Shown: positions 15,975-25,722, counted from the first letter of the stretch. The stretch: DNA of 64,000 nucleotides from Teretinema sp942493045 (GCA_942493045.1 OW818665.1:124001-188000), one strand, 5' to 3'. Notes: generated by a model from the letters alone, not told the origin. Made by a program: numbers and translations.

Positions 15975-18900
15975 ATGGCTGAACAGGCAGATTTTTTACT
16001 GGAACGGGCGCGCGCGGCAATGGTTGCCCGGGATTTCAACTACGCTGAAAAGCTGCTGACCAACGCGCTGAAAACAACCCCCGAAGACCCCGCTGCCCTG
16101 GCCCTGCTCGGTACGGTATACATGCGTTCCGAGCGCATGGAAGACGCCCTGGATGTCTATCGTAAATTGATCAAGGTAGACTCAGGAAACATTGAGGCCC
16201 TGAACAGCCTGGGCATCATCTACCGGCGGTTGAGCCGCTACGATGAGTCCATCAAGGTTTTGACCCTGGCCACCCGCACTGGAAAAGATGTCGAGACCGT
16301 CCTTTATAATCTGGGCAATACCTACAAGCAGATGGGCCGCTATACTGACGCGGCCAAGTGCTTTTCGGATGCCATCGAGCAGAAGCCGGATGACGTTTTA
16401 GCCTATAATCATCTCGGCAGCATTCATGCCCTCAGCGGCAAGCACGATCTGGCCCTGCAGGCTTACCGCCGCGGGCTGCAGATTGACCCGAACCATCCCT
16501 TTATTCATTACAATATGGCGCACAGCTACGAAGAGCTGGGCCGGCCGGCCGAGGCCATCAACGAGTATACCTCAGCCCTGAAAACCAAGCCGGGTTGGCT
16601 GGACGCGCTGCGGGACATGGCCGCCGCCTATCAGAAAAGCGGCAATGACGGCGCCGCCCTGGCCACCCTGCGCCGCGCCCTGGCAGTCGATAAAAACGAC
16701 GTGCGCACACTGCTGGAGATGGGCCATATCGCCGCCCGCTCCAACCGCACCGAGGAAGCCCTGGGGTTTTACCGGCGGGCTATCGCTTCGGACCCCTCGC
16801 ATATTAACGCGGTCTTGAGCCTGGAGCAGCTGTTCGAGAAACAGGGTAATTTCGATCAGGCTCTTAAGGAACTGGTAGCCCTGGAAAAGCGCAATCCGGG
16901 AAAAATCGATATTTTAATTTATCTGGCCCGTTTGTACGTCAAGATGCAGATGTATCCGGAAGCCAAAATGCAGTTTAAAAAAATTTATCAGCTGGAAGCC
17001 GAGAACATCGCCGCCCTGCGCATTGAGGGCCGGATGTATGCCCAAATGGGGGAAAACGCCCTGGCCGGAAAATGCTTTGAGCGTATTTTGCAGATTAACC
17101 CGGCGGATATTGATTTCCGGATCGACCTCGCCGACCAGATGATTCAGGACCGGAAGTATACCGCCGCCGAAGAACAGCTGTTGGCCTATCTGCATGAGCG
17201 GCCGCGCGATATTCCGGTGCGCATTTCACTTGGTCAGCTCTATGAAAGCATGAACCGCACCGACAAGGCCCTTCAGGAGTATAAAAAGGTACTGCGCGAA
17301 GACAGTGAGAATGTCGAAGCCCTCTCCGCCATCTCGATGCTCTACCAGCGCAGCGGCCGCAACGAGGATGCCATCCGCCTGGCGGATGAGATCGTCAATA
17401 TGCAGGGCGGACGCGGCACTCAGGAGGATCTGAACAATCTGTCGGATTCACTGGATCTGTATGAGCAGGCGGTACGTCAGTTCGGCTCCGCCAATCCCGG
17501 CGCCCTGAACCGCAACCTGGACCTGCTGCGTTCTCGCCAGGAACAGAGCGATCCGGTACCGCTCAGCACTGGTCCCGTCGCCGCGGCGCCCTTTATACCG
17601 GTTGACGAAGAATCTGACTCCATGGCCCTGCTGGAGCAGGATGAAGAAATAATCGACGATGAAATGCCCTTTGATGAATTGGTAACCAGCGACGAGGATA
17701 TTCAGGATCCGGCCGAAACCTTCGAGGATCTGGTAGACTTTGAGATTCCGCTCGACGGAACAGACGGCAGTGACGGAACTGACGCCGGCGGAAACGGCGG
17801 CCGGGGCGGCCCCCGGGGACCGGAAATGGTCGAGGAAGAAGAAGTTCTGGAAGACCGTCCCTCGCGCGGGGATTATGAAACCGATGATGACGATGTTATA
17901 AATCTTTCCGAGGAAGCCGAGGAACCGCTTGATTACCCGGATCCGAAAGCCAGCGCCTGGCCGGAGGATGAAGATATCAATCCGCGGCCGGCTCCAAAAG
18001 ACAGTCAGCGGCCGGAACCGCAGCCTTTTACCCCTCCCCGGGAACCGGATTCAAAAGCCGTTGCGGCCGACTCTGACGGTGAAATGGAGCGGCAGTGGGA
18101 AAAAGAAGAGCTGCAGAGTCCGCCGCCGCAGCAGCCGGGAATCCCGGAGCGGCGACGCCAGAATGCAGGCTATCCTCAATACCCGGCCCCGGTCTATCCG
18201 CCGCCGCCGGTGTATCCCGCTCCGCCGGTCTATCCGGCTGCTCCGGCTGCTTCACCGGAAAACATCCCGGCGGGAGCGGCGCAAAGTCCCGCGCATCAGA
18301 GCTCCAGTATGGATGATATTGAACTTTCCCAGCCGGAGCGTGAAGTTTTTGAGATTGATTTCGGAAATTCGCTGGACGAGGTTCTCCAGCTCAGTGATAG
18401 CGAAGCGGAAGATGGCAGCGCGCTTGAGGAGCCGGAAGAACTGGAAAGCGGCATCGGTCTGGATGAAGACAGTATCCTGGATCTGGAGGATGGCGCTGAA
18501 CTTGATGAGCAGGGCGATGAACTCGCGGAGGCCTTGAGTGAAGAGCTTGAAGCCGAGGTTCGCGAGCTGGAAGAAGGCTTGCTGGAACTGGGTGAGCTGC
18601 CGCCGGAAGAAGGCGCAGAGCCGGAATGGGAACATGACGATCTGGATATGCAGGGCTATGACCACAGCAGTCTGGACGCTGATGAGCCGATCGAATCTAG
18701 TAAACTGCTGGACTCCCCGCGTTTTGAGGAAATGCTCTCTTCTGTTGATCCGGTGGCCATGCTGCGCCTGTTTAAATTCCTTAAAAATCTGACCATGGAC
18801 TTGCCGGAGCATGAACTTTCTGAATTTCTGCTGAGTTCGGAGCGCGTACAGATGGAATATATTATTGACCGGCTGTCCGGCAAGACCGGGCTGTATCGCG

Positions 18901-19112
18901 ACCGCCGTTTCCCGGCCGCCCGGACAACAGTAGCGGCTCAGGGACAGCCTACCCGGCGTGAAGTCGGCCGCACCCTGGAAAAACTGAAGAGTATGGCTTC
19001 GGCCCTGCCGGATCAGGGTTTCGCGGTAACCTTTAATAATCAGCTGGATAATATTCTGGAGCGCTTTGACGCTCTTGATAAAACAGAGGAAACATCCACC
19101 GGTGAACACTGA
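15975..19112 (+). CDS. Large TPR protein with acidic and proline-rich linker
   Basis: Of the 1045 residues, about 1-520 are an array of roughly fourteen tetratricopeptide repeats (pattern AWxxLGxxYxxxGxxxxAxxxYxxAL, for example YNLGNTYKQMGRYTDAAKCFSDAIEQKPDD). About 540-900 are very acidic and low complexity, interrupted near 732-757 by PVYPPPPVYPAPPVYPA repeats. About 905-1045 form a helical C-terminal domain (SPRFEEMLSSVDPVAMLRLFKFLKNLTMDLPEHELSEFLL). There is no signal peptide, so it is cytoplasmic. It probably scaffolds a complex; the partner is unknown. The start at 15975 follows AGGGAG. Its end overlaps the next gene by 11 bp. Confidence 0.85.
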   Translation: MAEQADFLLERARAAMVARDFNYAEKLLTNALKTTPEDPAALALLGTVYMRSERMEDALDVYRKLIKVDSGNIEALNSLGIIYRRLSRYDESIKVLTLATRTGKDVETVLYNLGNTYKQMGRYTDAAKCFSDAIEQKPDDVLAYNHLGSIHALSGKHDLALQAYRRGLQIDPNHPFIHYNMAHSYEELGRPAEAINEYTSALKTKPGWLDALRDMAAAYQKSGNDGAALATLRRALAVDKNDVRTLLEMGHIAARSNRTEEALGFYRRAIASDPSHINAVLSLEQLFEKQGNFDQALKELVALEKRNPGKIDILIYLARLYVKMQMYPEAKMQFKKIYQLEAENIAALRIEGRMYAQMGENALAGKCFERILQINPADIDFRIDLADQMIQDRKYTAAEEQLLAYLHERPRDIPVRISLGQLYESMNRTDKALQEYKKVLREDSENVEALSAISMLYQRSGRNEDAIRLADEIVNMQGGRGTQEDLNNLSDSLDLYEQAVRQFGSANPGALNRNLDLLRSRQEQSDPVPLSTGPVAAAPFIPVDEESDSMALLEQDEEIIDDEMPFDELVTSDEDIQDPAETFEDLVDFEIPLDGTDGSDGTDAGGNGGRGGPRGPEMVEEEEVLEDRPSRGDYETDDDDVINLSEEAEEPLDYPDPKASAWPEDEDINPRPAPKDSQRPEPQPFTPPREPDSKAVAADSDGEMERQWEKEELQSPPPQQPGIPERRRQNAGYPQYPAPVYPPPPVYPAPPVYPAAPAASPENIPAGAAQSPAHQSSSMDDIELSQPEREVFEIDFGNSLDEVLQLSDSEAEDGSALEEPEELESGIGLDEDSILDLEDGAELDEQGDELAEALSEELEAEVRELEEGLLELGELPPEEGAEPEWEHDDLDMQGYDHSSLDADEPIESSKLLDSPRFEEMLSSVDPVAMLRLFKFLKNLTMDLPEHELSEFLLSSERVQMEYIIDRLSGKTGLYRDRRFPAARTTVAAQGQPTRREVGRTLEKLKSMASALPDQGFAVTFNNQLDNILERFDALDKTEETSTGEH

Positions 19113-20541
19113 TAACGCGGTTTATGATGTCGCGGTAATCGGTTCCGGCGTCAGCGGCGCCTGCATCGCCCGCGAGTTGTCACGCTATCAGATCGCTGCC
19201 GTTATTCTGGAGTCGGAGATCGATGTTTCATTTGGAACATCCAAGGCCAATTCCGGAATAGTGCACGGCGGTTTTCACCATAACCGCAAGTATCTGAAAT
19301 CACGACTGGAAATTCAGGGGGCTGCCCTGTTTGACGGTTTGCACGACGAGTTGGGCTTTCCGTTCCGCCGCTGCGGTATTCTGGTGGCGGCCATGCATCC
19401 GGATGAAATGCCGACGGTTAGGCACTTGTACGAGCAGGGAGTGGAAAACGGAGCCCCCGGCATTGAGCTGTGTTCACGGGAGCGGATGCTGGCCCTGGAG
19501 CCAAAACTTTCCGCTGAGGTAACCGGAGGCCTGTATGCCCCGGCCGGCGGAATCGTTGAACCGTACCGCTTTGTGTTTTCGCTGATCGAGAGCGCCTTAT
19601 TGAACGGCGCGCAACTGCGTACCGGATTTCAGGTTAACGCGGCCGCCCAGGATGGCGATCTCTGGATGCTCACCGCCGCCGACGGCCGCACTGTGCGTTC
19701 CCGTTATGTCATTAATGCCGCCGGCCTGTATGCCGACGCGGTCTCCGCCCTTTTTAACGCCGAAAAATTTACCATAACCGCCCGCAAAGGGGAATACTTT
19801 CTATTGGATCGGCTGGCTGCCGGCCGGCCGCAGCGGGTGGTTTTCCCGGTACCCTCACAGGTCTCCAAGGGAATGCTGGTCATCCCGACGGTTGAGGGTA
19901 CTACCCTGATCGGCCCAACCGCCGATGAGGTGCCGGACAAGTCTGATTTTTCCACACATGGGGAGCGCCTCACTACTATTGTAGCCTCCGCGCGCACCTT
20001 GATTCCCGCGGTCAGCGAACGCGATGTTATTACCGCCTTCGCCGGACTGCGGCCGGTGCTGGACAATGATTTTTACATCGCTCCATCCGCTTTGGCGCCG
20101 CGCCTGATTCAGGTTGCCGGAATCCAGTCGCCGGGGTTGACCGCCTCTCCGGCGATCGCCCTGATGGTCTGCGAGCTGCTGCGAGCCGAAGGTTTGGAAT
20201 TGCGGCCCAAGACGCGTTTTACCGCGCGGTTGAAGGCTCCGGCCGCCGCGCGCCATATGAGCGCCGCCGAACTGGATGAGCGCGTCGCGCGGGATCCGGC
20301 CTGGGGTAATATTGTATGCCGTTGCGAGCAAATCAGTGAGGCTGAAATTGTGGAAGCTATCCGGGCGGGGCATACTACGCTCGATGGTATCAAATTTTAT
20401 ACACGCGCCCAGATGGGCCGCTGTCAGGGCGGTTTCTGCGCCTATAAAATACTGAAGATTCTGATGCGCGAGACCGGCCTGCCGGTTGAGGCCATTACCA
20501 AGCGCGGACCGGCGTCGCGGATGTTGGAGGGCGAACTGTGA
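19102..20541 (+). CDS. FAD-dependent dehydrogenase, GlpA/LhgO-like, with C-terminal [2Fe-2S] domain
   Basis: The 479-residue protein begins with a Rossmann FAD-binding motif (VAVIGSGVSGACIARELS) and has the DAO fold (SGIVHGGFHH, GGIVEPYRFVFSLIESALLNGAQL, then VINAAGLYADAVS). The C-terminus carries a BFD-like cysteine set, CRCEQ then CQGGFCAYK, expected to bind an iron-sulfur cluster. This is the architecture of the anaerobic glycerol-3-phosphate dehydrogenase large subunit and the related 2-hydroxyglutarate oxidase family. GTG 19102 is the preferred start (AGAGGA upstream) and lies inside the end of the TPR gene. The two following genes overlap by 4 bp each, making one tight operon. No glycerol kinase or facilitator is in view. 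Confidence 0.85.
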   Translation: MNTDNAVYDVAVIGSGVSGACIARELSRYQIAAVILESEIDVSFGTSKANSGIVHGGFHHNRKYLKSRLEIQGAALFDGLHDELGFPFRRCGILVAAMHPDEMPTVRHLYEQGVENGAPGIELCSRERMLALEPKLSAEVTGGLYAPAGGIVEPYRFVFSLIESALLNGAQLRTGFQVNAAAQDGDLWMLTAADGRTVRSRYVINAAGLYADAVSALFNAEKFTITARKGEYFLLDRLAAGRPQRVVFPVPSQVSKGMLVIPTVEGTTLIGPTADEVPDKSDFSTHGERLTTIVASARTLIPAVSERDVITAFAGLRPVLDNDFYIAPSALAPRLIQVAGIQSPGLTASPAIALMVCELLRAEGLELRPKTRFTARLKAPAAARHMSAAELDERVARDPAWGNIVCRCEQISEAEIVEAIRAGHTTLDGIKFYTRAQMGRCQGGFCAYKILKILMRETGLPVEAITKRGPASRMLEGEL

Positions 20542-21818
20542 AAGTAATCGAACAGCAGGCCCTGGTCATCGGGGCGGGCGCTGCCGGACTTTCAGCGGCT
20601 CTGAAACTGAAAGCCGGCGGTGTGGTCTGTACCGTCCTGGACCGCGAGGACTATGCCGGCGGCATACTGCTGCAGTGCATTCATACCGGTTTCGGCCTGC
20701 ACCATTTCGGCCAGGAATTGACCGGACCGGAATTCGCGGCACGGCTGGAAAAACAGGTCCGCGATGCCGGAGTCGAACTGCGCCTCGCGACTACTGTTAC
20801 CGATATCTCGGCTCTGGAAGACGGGCGCTACGAGGTTACCGCCGTTTCGCCGGCCTGCGGCGTCAGAGTGTACCGGGTACGGTCAGTGGTTCTGGCAATG
20901 GGCAGCCGGGAGCGTAACCGCGGCAATATCCGCATTCCCGGCGACCGGCCTGCCGGCGTGTTTACGGCCGGTCTGGCGCAGCGGTTACTGAATATTGACG
21001 GTTATCTGCCGGGTAAAACCGCCGTGATTATCGGGTCCGGAGATATCGGGCTGATCATGGCCCGCCGTCTGACGCTCTGCGGCTGCGCGGTAAAAGCCGT
21101 TATCGAAATACAGAGCAGTCCCTCCGGCCTGCCGCGCAATATTGCCCAGTGCCTGGACGATTTTTCCATTCCCTTGTACACGGCGCACGCTACGCTTCGC
21201 ATAATCGGCCGGGACAGGGTTTCGGCGATTGAAGTGGCCCCGCTTATCGCCGGTGTACCGGATCTGAAACGGGCCTTTATCATTGAATGCGATACCGTCC
21301 TGCTTTCGGTCGGTCTGGTGCCTGAAAATGAACTGTCCGCCCGTTCCGGCGTGGCGATTAACCCGGTAACCAATGGTCCGCGGGTTAATTCGGCTTTGAT
21401 GACTACCCTGCCCGGAGTTTTCGCGGCTGGAAATGTGCTGCATATTCACGATCTGGTTGACTGGGTGGCCGAAGAGGCCGGTCGGGCCGGGGACGCGGCC
21501 GCCTGCTGGTTGAGCGGGAGTCCGGCTTCCGGCGCGGGAACCGCTGTTCCGGAAATTCCGTTGCGCGCCGGCCTGAATGTCCGCTACACAGCGCCCTCGG
21601 CGATCGCGCTGAGCGGAGGAACTACCGTGTATTTGCGGTCCATGATTGAAATGGAAAACGCGGTTTTATCTCTCTATGACGGTGATAATTGTCTGTGGCA
21701 GAAAAAAATCGCGCTGGTCCGGCCGGCCGAGATGGTTTCATTCAGCAGCCCGGCATTCGATTCGCAGCCGGCCTCCGGCTTTTTAGAAATCCGCCTGCAG
21801 TCAGGAGCCGCATCATGA
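20538..21818 (+). CDS. FAD/NAD(P)-dependent oxidoreductase, second subunit of the redox operon
   Basis: The 426-residue protein has two Rossmann motifs: FAD near the N-terminus (ALVIGAGAAGLSAALKLKAGG) and NAD(P)H near 160 (TAVIIGSGDIGLIMARRLTLCG), plus LPGVFAAGNVLHIHDLVD close to the C-terminus, the usual flavin-contacting segment. Members next to a GlpA-like protein and a DUF1667 protein probably shuttle electrons between NAD(P)H and the dehydrogenase. The start GTG overlaps the previous stop (GTGA) and its own stop overlaps the next start (ATGA), indicating translational coupling and a fixed complex stoichiometry. Confidence 0.85.
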   Translation: MKVIEQQALVIGAGAAGLSAALKLKAGGVVCTVLDREDYAGGILLQCIHTGFGLHHFGQELTGPEFAARLEKQVRDAGVELRLATTVTDISALEDGRYEVTAVSPACGVRVYRVRSVVLAMGSRERNRGNIRIPGDRPAGVFTAGLAQRLLNIDGYLPGKTAVIIGSGDIGLIMARRLTLCGCAVKAVIEIQSSPSGLPRNIAQCLDDFSIPLYTAHATLRIIGRDRVSAIEVAPLIAGVPDLKRAFIIECDTVLLSVGLVPENELSARSGVAINPVTNGPRVNSALMTTLPGVFAAGNVLHIHDLVDWVAEEAGRAGDAAACWLSGSPASGAGTAVPEIPLRAGLNVRYTAPSAIALSGGTTVYLRSMIEMENAVLSLYDGDNCLWQKKIALVRPAEMVSFSSPAFDSQPASGFLEIRLQSGAAS

Positions 21819-22195
21819 AAAAATTTATCTGTACAGTGTGTCCCAAGGGCTGCCGCTTGGAAGCCGGGGAAGAAAACGGTGTTTTTTTTGTCTGTGGGAA
21901 CGGCTGCAAGCGCGGCGAGGCTTATGCCCGCGCTGAACTGAGCGCTCCGGTGCGCACGCTGACGGCTACCTGCCCGTTGGCCCTCGGAGAGCGGGATCTG
22001 CCCTTGACCTTTCCGCGCCGCGTTCCGGTAAAAAGTTCCGCTCCGGTGCCCCTGCAGCGCCTCTCTGAATTGGCAACCCTGCTGCGGGATCTGAGCGTTG
22101 AACTGCCGGTCAGTGAAGGTCAAATCCTGGCGGCCGACTTTGCGCGCTGCGGCGCCGATATTATCGCCACCAGGACTATCAACCTTGCGGATTAG
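21815..22195 (+). CDS. DUF1667 family cysteine-rich protein
   Basis: This 126-residue protein has two cysteine pairs near the N-terminus (CTVCPKGC, then FVCGNGCKRG), as in DUF1667, which accompanies GlpA-like and FAD oxidoreductase genes in many anaerobes. The cysteines probably bind a metal or Fe-S cluster, making it the small third subunit of the complex. The ATG at 21815 overlaps the upstream stop codon (ATGA). It ends 3 bp from the convergent lipoprotein gene. Confidence 0.85.
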   Translation: MKKFICTVCPKGCRLEAGEENGVFFVCGNGCKRGEAYARAELSAPVRTLTATCPLALGERDLPLTFPRRVPVKSSAPVPLQRLSELATLLRDLSVELPVSEGQILAADFARCGADIIATRTINLAD

Positions 22196-22198
22196 GCT

Positions 22199-23047
22199 CT
22201 AAAACCGAGCGGAAGCTTCAAGAGTAACCTTGACGGTGCCGTAGGCCCCGAAATAATCGTTATTGAAACCCTCATTGGTTAAAGGCCCGAAAAGATAGAC
22301 CTCCGGGCTGATATTCATACCTACCCTGAATCGATCCAGATTTATCAGATAGAGGCCGGCTCCTACGTTTAAGATCATGCCGTTAATCCCGTCGCTGGTA
22401 ATGGCTTCTGATCCGGAATAGAGAGTGTTTTCAAAGGCCCAGAACATCGAAAATCCGCCGATGCCGGCATAGACATACGGGGAAAAAAGAGGCAGCGCCG
22501 GGAGTGGCGTATAACGGCCCTCAACTCCGGCTTTGAAAAAAAACATGCCGTCTTCTACGGATTGGTCCAGTTCACTGCCCTCTATTACATAACAGGCCTT
22601 GTATCCGGCGTAAAGCACCACATCGGCCGAAGGCGCCATCTGCACATCCAGGAAAATGTCCCCGTCTGAATAAGATCCGAATTCGCGGTCTTCTCTGATA
22701 GACTGTCCGCCTCTCAGACCAAACCAGACGCGGGCGTCGGTTCCTTCGGTACTGACTGTCATGGTGTCGGAATCGGAGGCGCTGCTTGAGTTTTCGTTTC
22801 CCGGCTGGCTGTAATCCGGTTTACGCGGTCGTTCGCGAATTGGCGGTTCCGGCTGAGGATCCTGTCGTGGTTCGTTCGGGACGGTACGTGACCCTTCATT
22901 GTCGTCCCGGGCCTTATCCATGGCGTCGCTCAGGCTACCCCGGTTGCGCGTCGGGGTGGAAGTACAACCGGTCATTAATGTTCCGGCTGCTACGGTAAGC
23001 GCTAAGAGGCAGGCGATAGCGCAGTGGCGCTGTTGTGTTGTCTTCAT
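22199..23047 (-). CDS. Lipoprotein with Pro-rich linker and outer-membrane beta-barrel domain
   Basis: The 282-residue protein has a signal sequence ending in the lipobox LMTGC (Cys near 28), then about 80 residues of polar, Pro/Arg/Glu-rich linker. The rest is a strand-rich domain with alternating aromatic pattern (VWFGLRGGQSI, VVLYAGYKACYVIEG, FSPYVYAGIGGFSMFW, VGMNISPEVYLFG) ending in LEASARF, with the C-terminal aromatic residue typical of barrel proteins. It probably sits in the outer membrane. The ATG at 23047 is supported by TATACT 7 bases upstream; no Shine-Dalgarno is present. Confidence 0.72.
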   Translation of the reverse strand: MKTTQQRHCAIACLLALTVAAGTLMTGCTSTPTRNRGSLSDAMDKARDDNEGSRTVPNEPRQDPQPEPPIRERPRKPDYSQPGNENSSSASDSDTMTVSTEGTDARVWFGLRGGQSIREDREFGSYSDGDIFLDVQMAPSADVVLYAGYKACYVIEGSELDQSVEDGMFFFKAGVEGRYTPLPALPLFSPYVYAGIGGFSMFWAFENTLYSGSEAITSDGINGMILNVGAGLYLINLDRFRVGMNISPEVYLFGPLTNEGFNNDYFGAYGTVKVTLEASARF

Positions 23048-23054
23048 AACATTC

Positions 23055-23060
23055 AGTATA
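23055..23060 (-). promoter_or_regulatory. -10 box of the barrel lipoprotein gene, leaderless type
   Basis: TATACT ends 7 bases before the ATG at 23047. The -35 region is weak (AGGAAT/GGAATT at 16-17 bp spacing), so only the -10 box is marked. Confidence 0.45.
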
Positions 23061-23100
23061 GCGCACATCTTCAGAAAATTCCTGACCGTTCCGGCTCTTT

Positions 23101-23904
23101 TCAGGAGCCGGCGCTTTCGTAGTTGCGGATACCGGCGTTCCAGACAGCGATACCGGCCGTCCAGGTAACCGCCGCCGCCACTGTGGTACCGCCGAATACC
23201 TGCCACATCTCCAGCCGGCCCATAAACCAGGCTGCCGGAATGAAGGCCGTAAAGGCGAAGGGGAAGATAAAGGTAATCACTCCCCGCAACACCGGATGGA
23301 ATATTTCCAACGGGTATTTGGCGAAGTCGCCGAAGGTATACATGAAAAAAACGATGGACTGGGTAAACTTCAGCCAGAAGGCCAGCGAGGCGAAAATCAG
23401 CTTGAGGGCGGTATAGATGACCATGCCCATTACCACCAGATAAGCCATCGCCGCCAGTTGACCGGCTGCCCAGGTAATGGACAGGGCGATCGAAGCGTAT
23501 ACCACCAGGGCGACGCCGACCAGCAGTTCTCCGAGGGCATCGGGTTGGAAGATTTCACTGATCAAATGAAACAGCGGGTTGATCGGCCTCAACAGATATT
23601 TATCGAACTCCCCGTTGACGATGATGCGTCCGGAAAGCATCCAGAGATTATCGCAGAACAGGTGGTCTAGCCCCCGCGGAATCTGGGCGAAGCCGTAAAT
23701 AAAGAGCAGTTCGTTAAAACTCCAGCCGTTTAACTGCGGGATACGCTGGAAGATCAGGTAAAGGAAGGAGATCCCCGAGGCCTGGAAAAGCAGGAAACCG
23801 CCCAGGCCTATCCAGAAGTCCACCCGGTATTCCATCAGGCGTTTCAGGTATTGGGCGAGGAAAAGCCGGTATAGCCGGGCATATCGAAATAATTTATGAA
23901 ACAT
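23101..23904 (-). CDS. ABC-2 type transporter permease (second)
   Basis: This 267-residue integral membrane protein has about six hydrophobic segments and starts with a cytoplasmic amphipathic stretch (YARLYRLFLAQYLKRLMEYRVDFWIGLGG). It carries FDKYLLRPINPLFHLISE, a motif typical of the COG3694 group of ABC-2 permeases. Together with the upstream permease and ATPase it forms a heterodimeric exporter. The substrate cannot be read from the sequence. One base separates it from the upstream permease gene. Confidence 0.85.
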   Translation of the reverse strand: MFHKLFRYARLYRLFLAQYLKRLMEYRVDFWIGLGGFLLFQASGISFLYLIFQRIPQLNGWSFNELLFIYGFAQIPRGLDHLFCDNLWMLSGRIIVNGEFDKYLLRPINPLFHLISEIFQPDALGELLVGVALVVYASIALSITWAAGQLAAMAYLVVMGMVIYTALKLIFASLAFWLKFTQSIVFFMYTFGDFAKYPLEIFHPVLRGVITFIFPFAFTAFIPAAWFMGRLEMWQVFGGTTVAAAVTWTAGIAVWNAGIRNYESAGS

Positions 23905-23905
23905 A

Positions 23906-24721
23906 TCAGCCTCCCTGAACGGTCAAGTGTCGGATGGCCGCCCGGTACACCAGCTGGCTGCCGATATAAAAAATAACAACCCAGCCGCACTGCACTGCCA
24001 GGGCGCGCAGCAGCTCCGCTCCGGTCAGCCGCCCGAGGAATATCTGGACGGGCGTGTAGTGGATGGAACTGAAGGGCAGGGCTAGGAGAACGGGCCGCAC
24101 CGCTTCCGGGAAGAAGGTCAGCGGGATCAGCGCGCCGGAGAGAAAGGTCAGCACCACATATTTCAGGTTTCCCAGGCCCCAGAGGTTCTTGAGGCAGAAG
24201 GCCAGAAAACCGAAACACAGGTTGATCGAGAAAAGAATCAGAAAGCCGAACAGTACGCTGGCCATAAAGGCGCCGAACTGGGCCAGTCCCGGAAAGGTCA
24301 GGCCGAGCCAGAGGGAACCGGCGATACGCAAAAACAAACCGAGGGGCACAAAGACCATCACCAGTTCGTAAAACAGGGCGCCGAAGCTCATCGCCAGGAT
24401 ACGCCCGGTATAGCTGATCGGCTTGATCAGGTTCATGGCGATGGCGCCGGTCCGCACCTCGTCTCCTACCCAGTAGTCAGCCTCGGCCGAGAAGGTCATG
24501 CGCACGATAAACTCCATGATGATCACGTACATGGCCATTTCGGCGCGGGAAAAGCCCTGCATCGTTTCGACTCCCGAGGAGGTGAAAATGGCCATCCATA
24601 GATAATAGGTCAGAAATACCCGCAGAAAGCTTCCCAGCATAAAGACGATGGCGTTTACCCCGTAGGAGAGGTAGGTTTGGGTGACGCTGCGGGCGAAGGG
24701 CAGATAGCTCCGGATTTTCAT
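23906..24721 (-). CDS. ABC-2 type transporter permease (first)
   Basis: This 271-residue membrane protein has about six TM segments and the WVGDEVRTGAIAMNLIKPISYTGRILAMSFGAL signature of the COG4587 group, the usual partner of COG3694 permeases. Its ATG overlaps the stop codon of the ATPase gene by 4 bp (ATGA), so ATPase and permease are translationally coupled. Expected to be an inner-membrane export channel subunit. Confidence 0.85.
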   Translation of the reverse strand: MKIRSYLPFARSVTQTYLSYGVNAIVFMLGSFLRVFLTYYLWMAIFTSSGVETMQGFSRAEMAMYVIIMEFIVRMTFSAEADYWVGDEVRTGAIAMNLIKPISYTGRILAMSFGALFYELVMVFVPLGLFLRIAGSLWLGLTFPGLAQFGAFMASVLFGFLILFSINLCFGFLAFCLKNLWGLGNLKYVVLTFLSGALIPLTFFPEAVRPVLLALPFSSIHYTPVQIFLGRLTGAELLRALAVQCGWVVIFYIGSQLVYRAAIRHLTVQGG

Positions 24722-25722
24722 AGACTCTTCCCCTGGTAAATTTCCTTAACGATGTCCTCAATGTCCGTCTCCATAACCTTCATGTCCAGCACCGGCAGCT
24801 GCTGCATCACATAAAACAGCAGTTCGGAGGCCTTGATCTTCAAGGAATTAAAGCGCAGGGTCAGGGTGTTTTCCTTGATCTCGCTGGAGAGATCGGTTTC
24901 TTCAAGCTTGAAATGGTCGTTCAATTTAAGAACCGCGGCTTTTTCGGTATCCCGGATTTCCATAACCAGGCTTTTCATATAACCATAGGTCTGTTTGATC
25001 TGCAGCAGCGAGCCGTCATGGACTTTTTTGCCCTCGTCGATGATGATCACCCGGCTGCACAGCTGCTCGATATCATCCATATTATGGGTGGTCAAGATCA
25101 CCGTGGTGCCGTACTGCCTGTTAATATCCTTGATAGCCGAGAGCACCTTGTCCTTGACCACGATATCCAGCCCGATGGTCGGCTCGTCCAAAAAGAGTAC
25201 CCGCGGATTGTGCAGCAGGCTGGCGGCCAGGTCGGCGCGCATACGCTGTCCGAGAGAGAGCGTGCGTACCGGCTGGCTGATGAACTCCTCAAGGGCGAGC
25301 ACCTCATTCAGGTATTTCATGCGCGAGGCGGCTTCGTCTTTGGGAACTTCATAAATTTCCCGCAGAATTGAAAAAGTTTCGCCGAGCGGCAGGTCCCACC
25401 ACAGCTGGGTACGCTGGCCGAAGACGACTCCGATCTGGCGGGCGTTTTTTTGACGGTCCTTGTAGGGTACCAGCCCATGCACCTCGGCCCGGCCGGAGGT
25501 GGGATTCAGAATGCCGGTCAGCATCTTGATGGTGGTGGATTTGCCGGCGCCGTTGGCGCCGATATAGCCGACCATCTCGCCGGTCGGTATGGTAAAGGAA
25601 ATATCATCCACGGCCCGTTTGATTTCCTTGCGGGGCATGAACAGTCCCTTGACCGTTCCCAGAAATCCGGGGTCTTTTTTGCTGATGGTAAAATCTTTGG
25701 TCAGGTTCTCGGCGATGATCAT
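24718..25722 (-). CDS. ABC transporter ATP-binding protein (NatA-like/COG4586)
   Basis: The 334-residue protein has a Walker A GANGAGKST near 55, Q-loop region VVFGQRTQLWWDLP, signature LSLGQRMRADL, Walker B VLFLDEPTIGLD and a switch His in LTTHNMDD. A C-terminal extension of about 90 residues follows, as in COG4586 ATPases. GAGGAG precedes the ATG. It is the first gene of an operon with two ABC-2 permeases. A possible promoter (TTCGAC, 17 bp, GATAAG) lies at 25757-25785 on the minus strand. Confidence 0.9.
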   Translation of the reverse strand: MIIAENLTKDFTISKKDPGFLGTVKGLFMPRKEIKRAVDDISFTIPTGEMVGYIGANGAGKSTTIKMLTGILNPTSGRAEVHGLVPYKDRQKNARQIGVVFGQRTQLWWDLPLGETFSILREIYEVPKDEAASRMKYLNEVLALEEFISQPVRTLSLGQRMRADLAASLLHNPRVLFLDEPTIGLDIVVKDKVLSAIKDINRQYGTTVILTTHNMDDIEQLCSRVIIIDEGKKVHDGSLLQIKQTYGYMKSLVMEIRDTEKAAVLKLNDHFKLEETDLSSEIKENTLTLRFNSLKIKASELLFYVMQQLPVLDMKVMETDIEDIVKEIYQGKSL

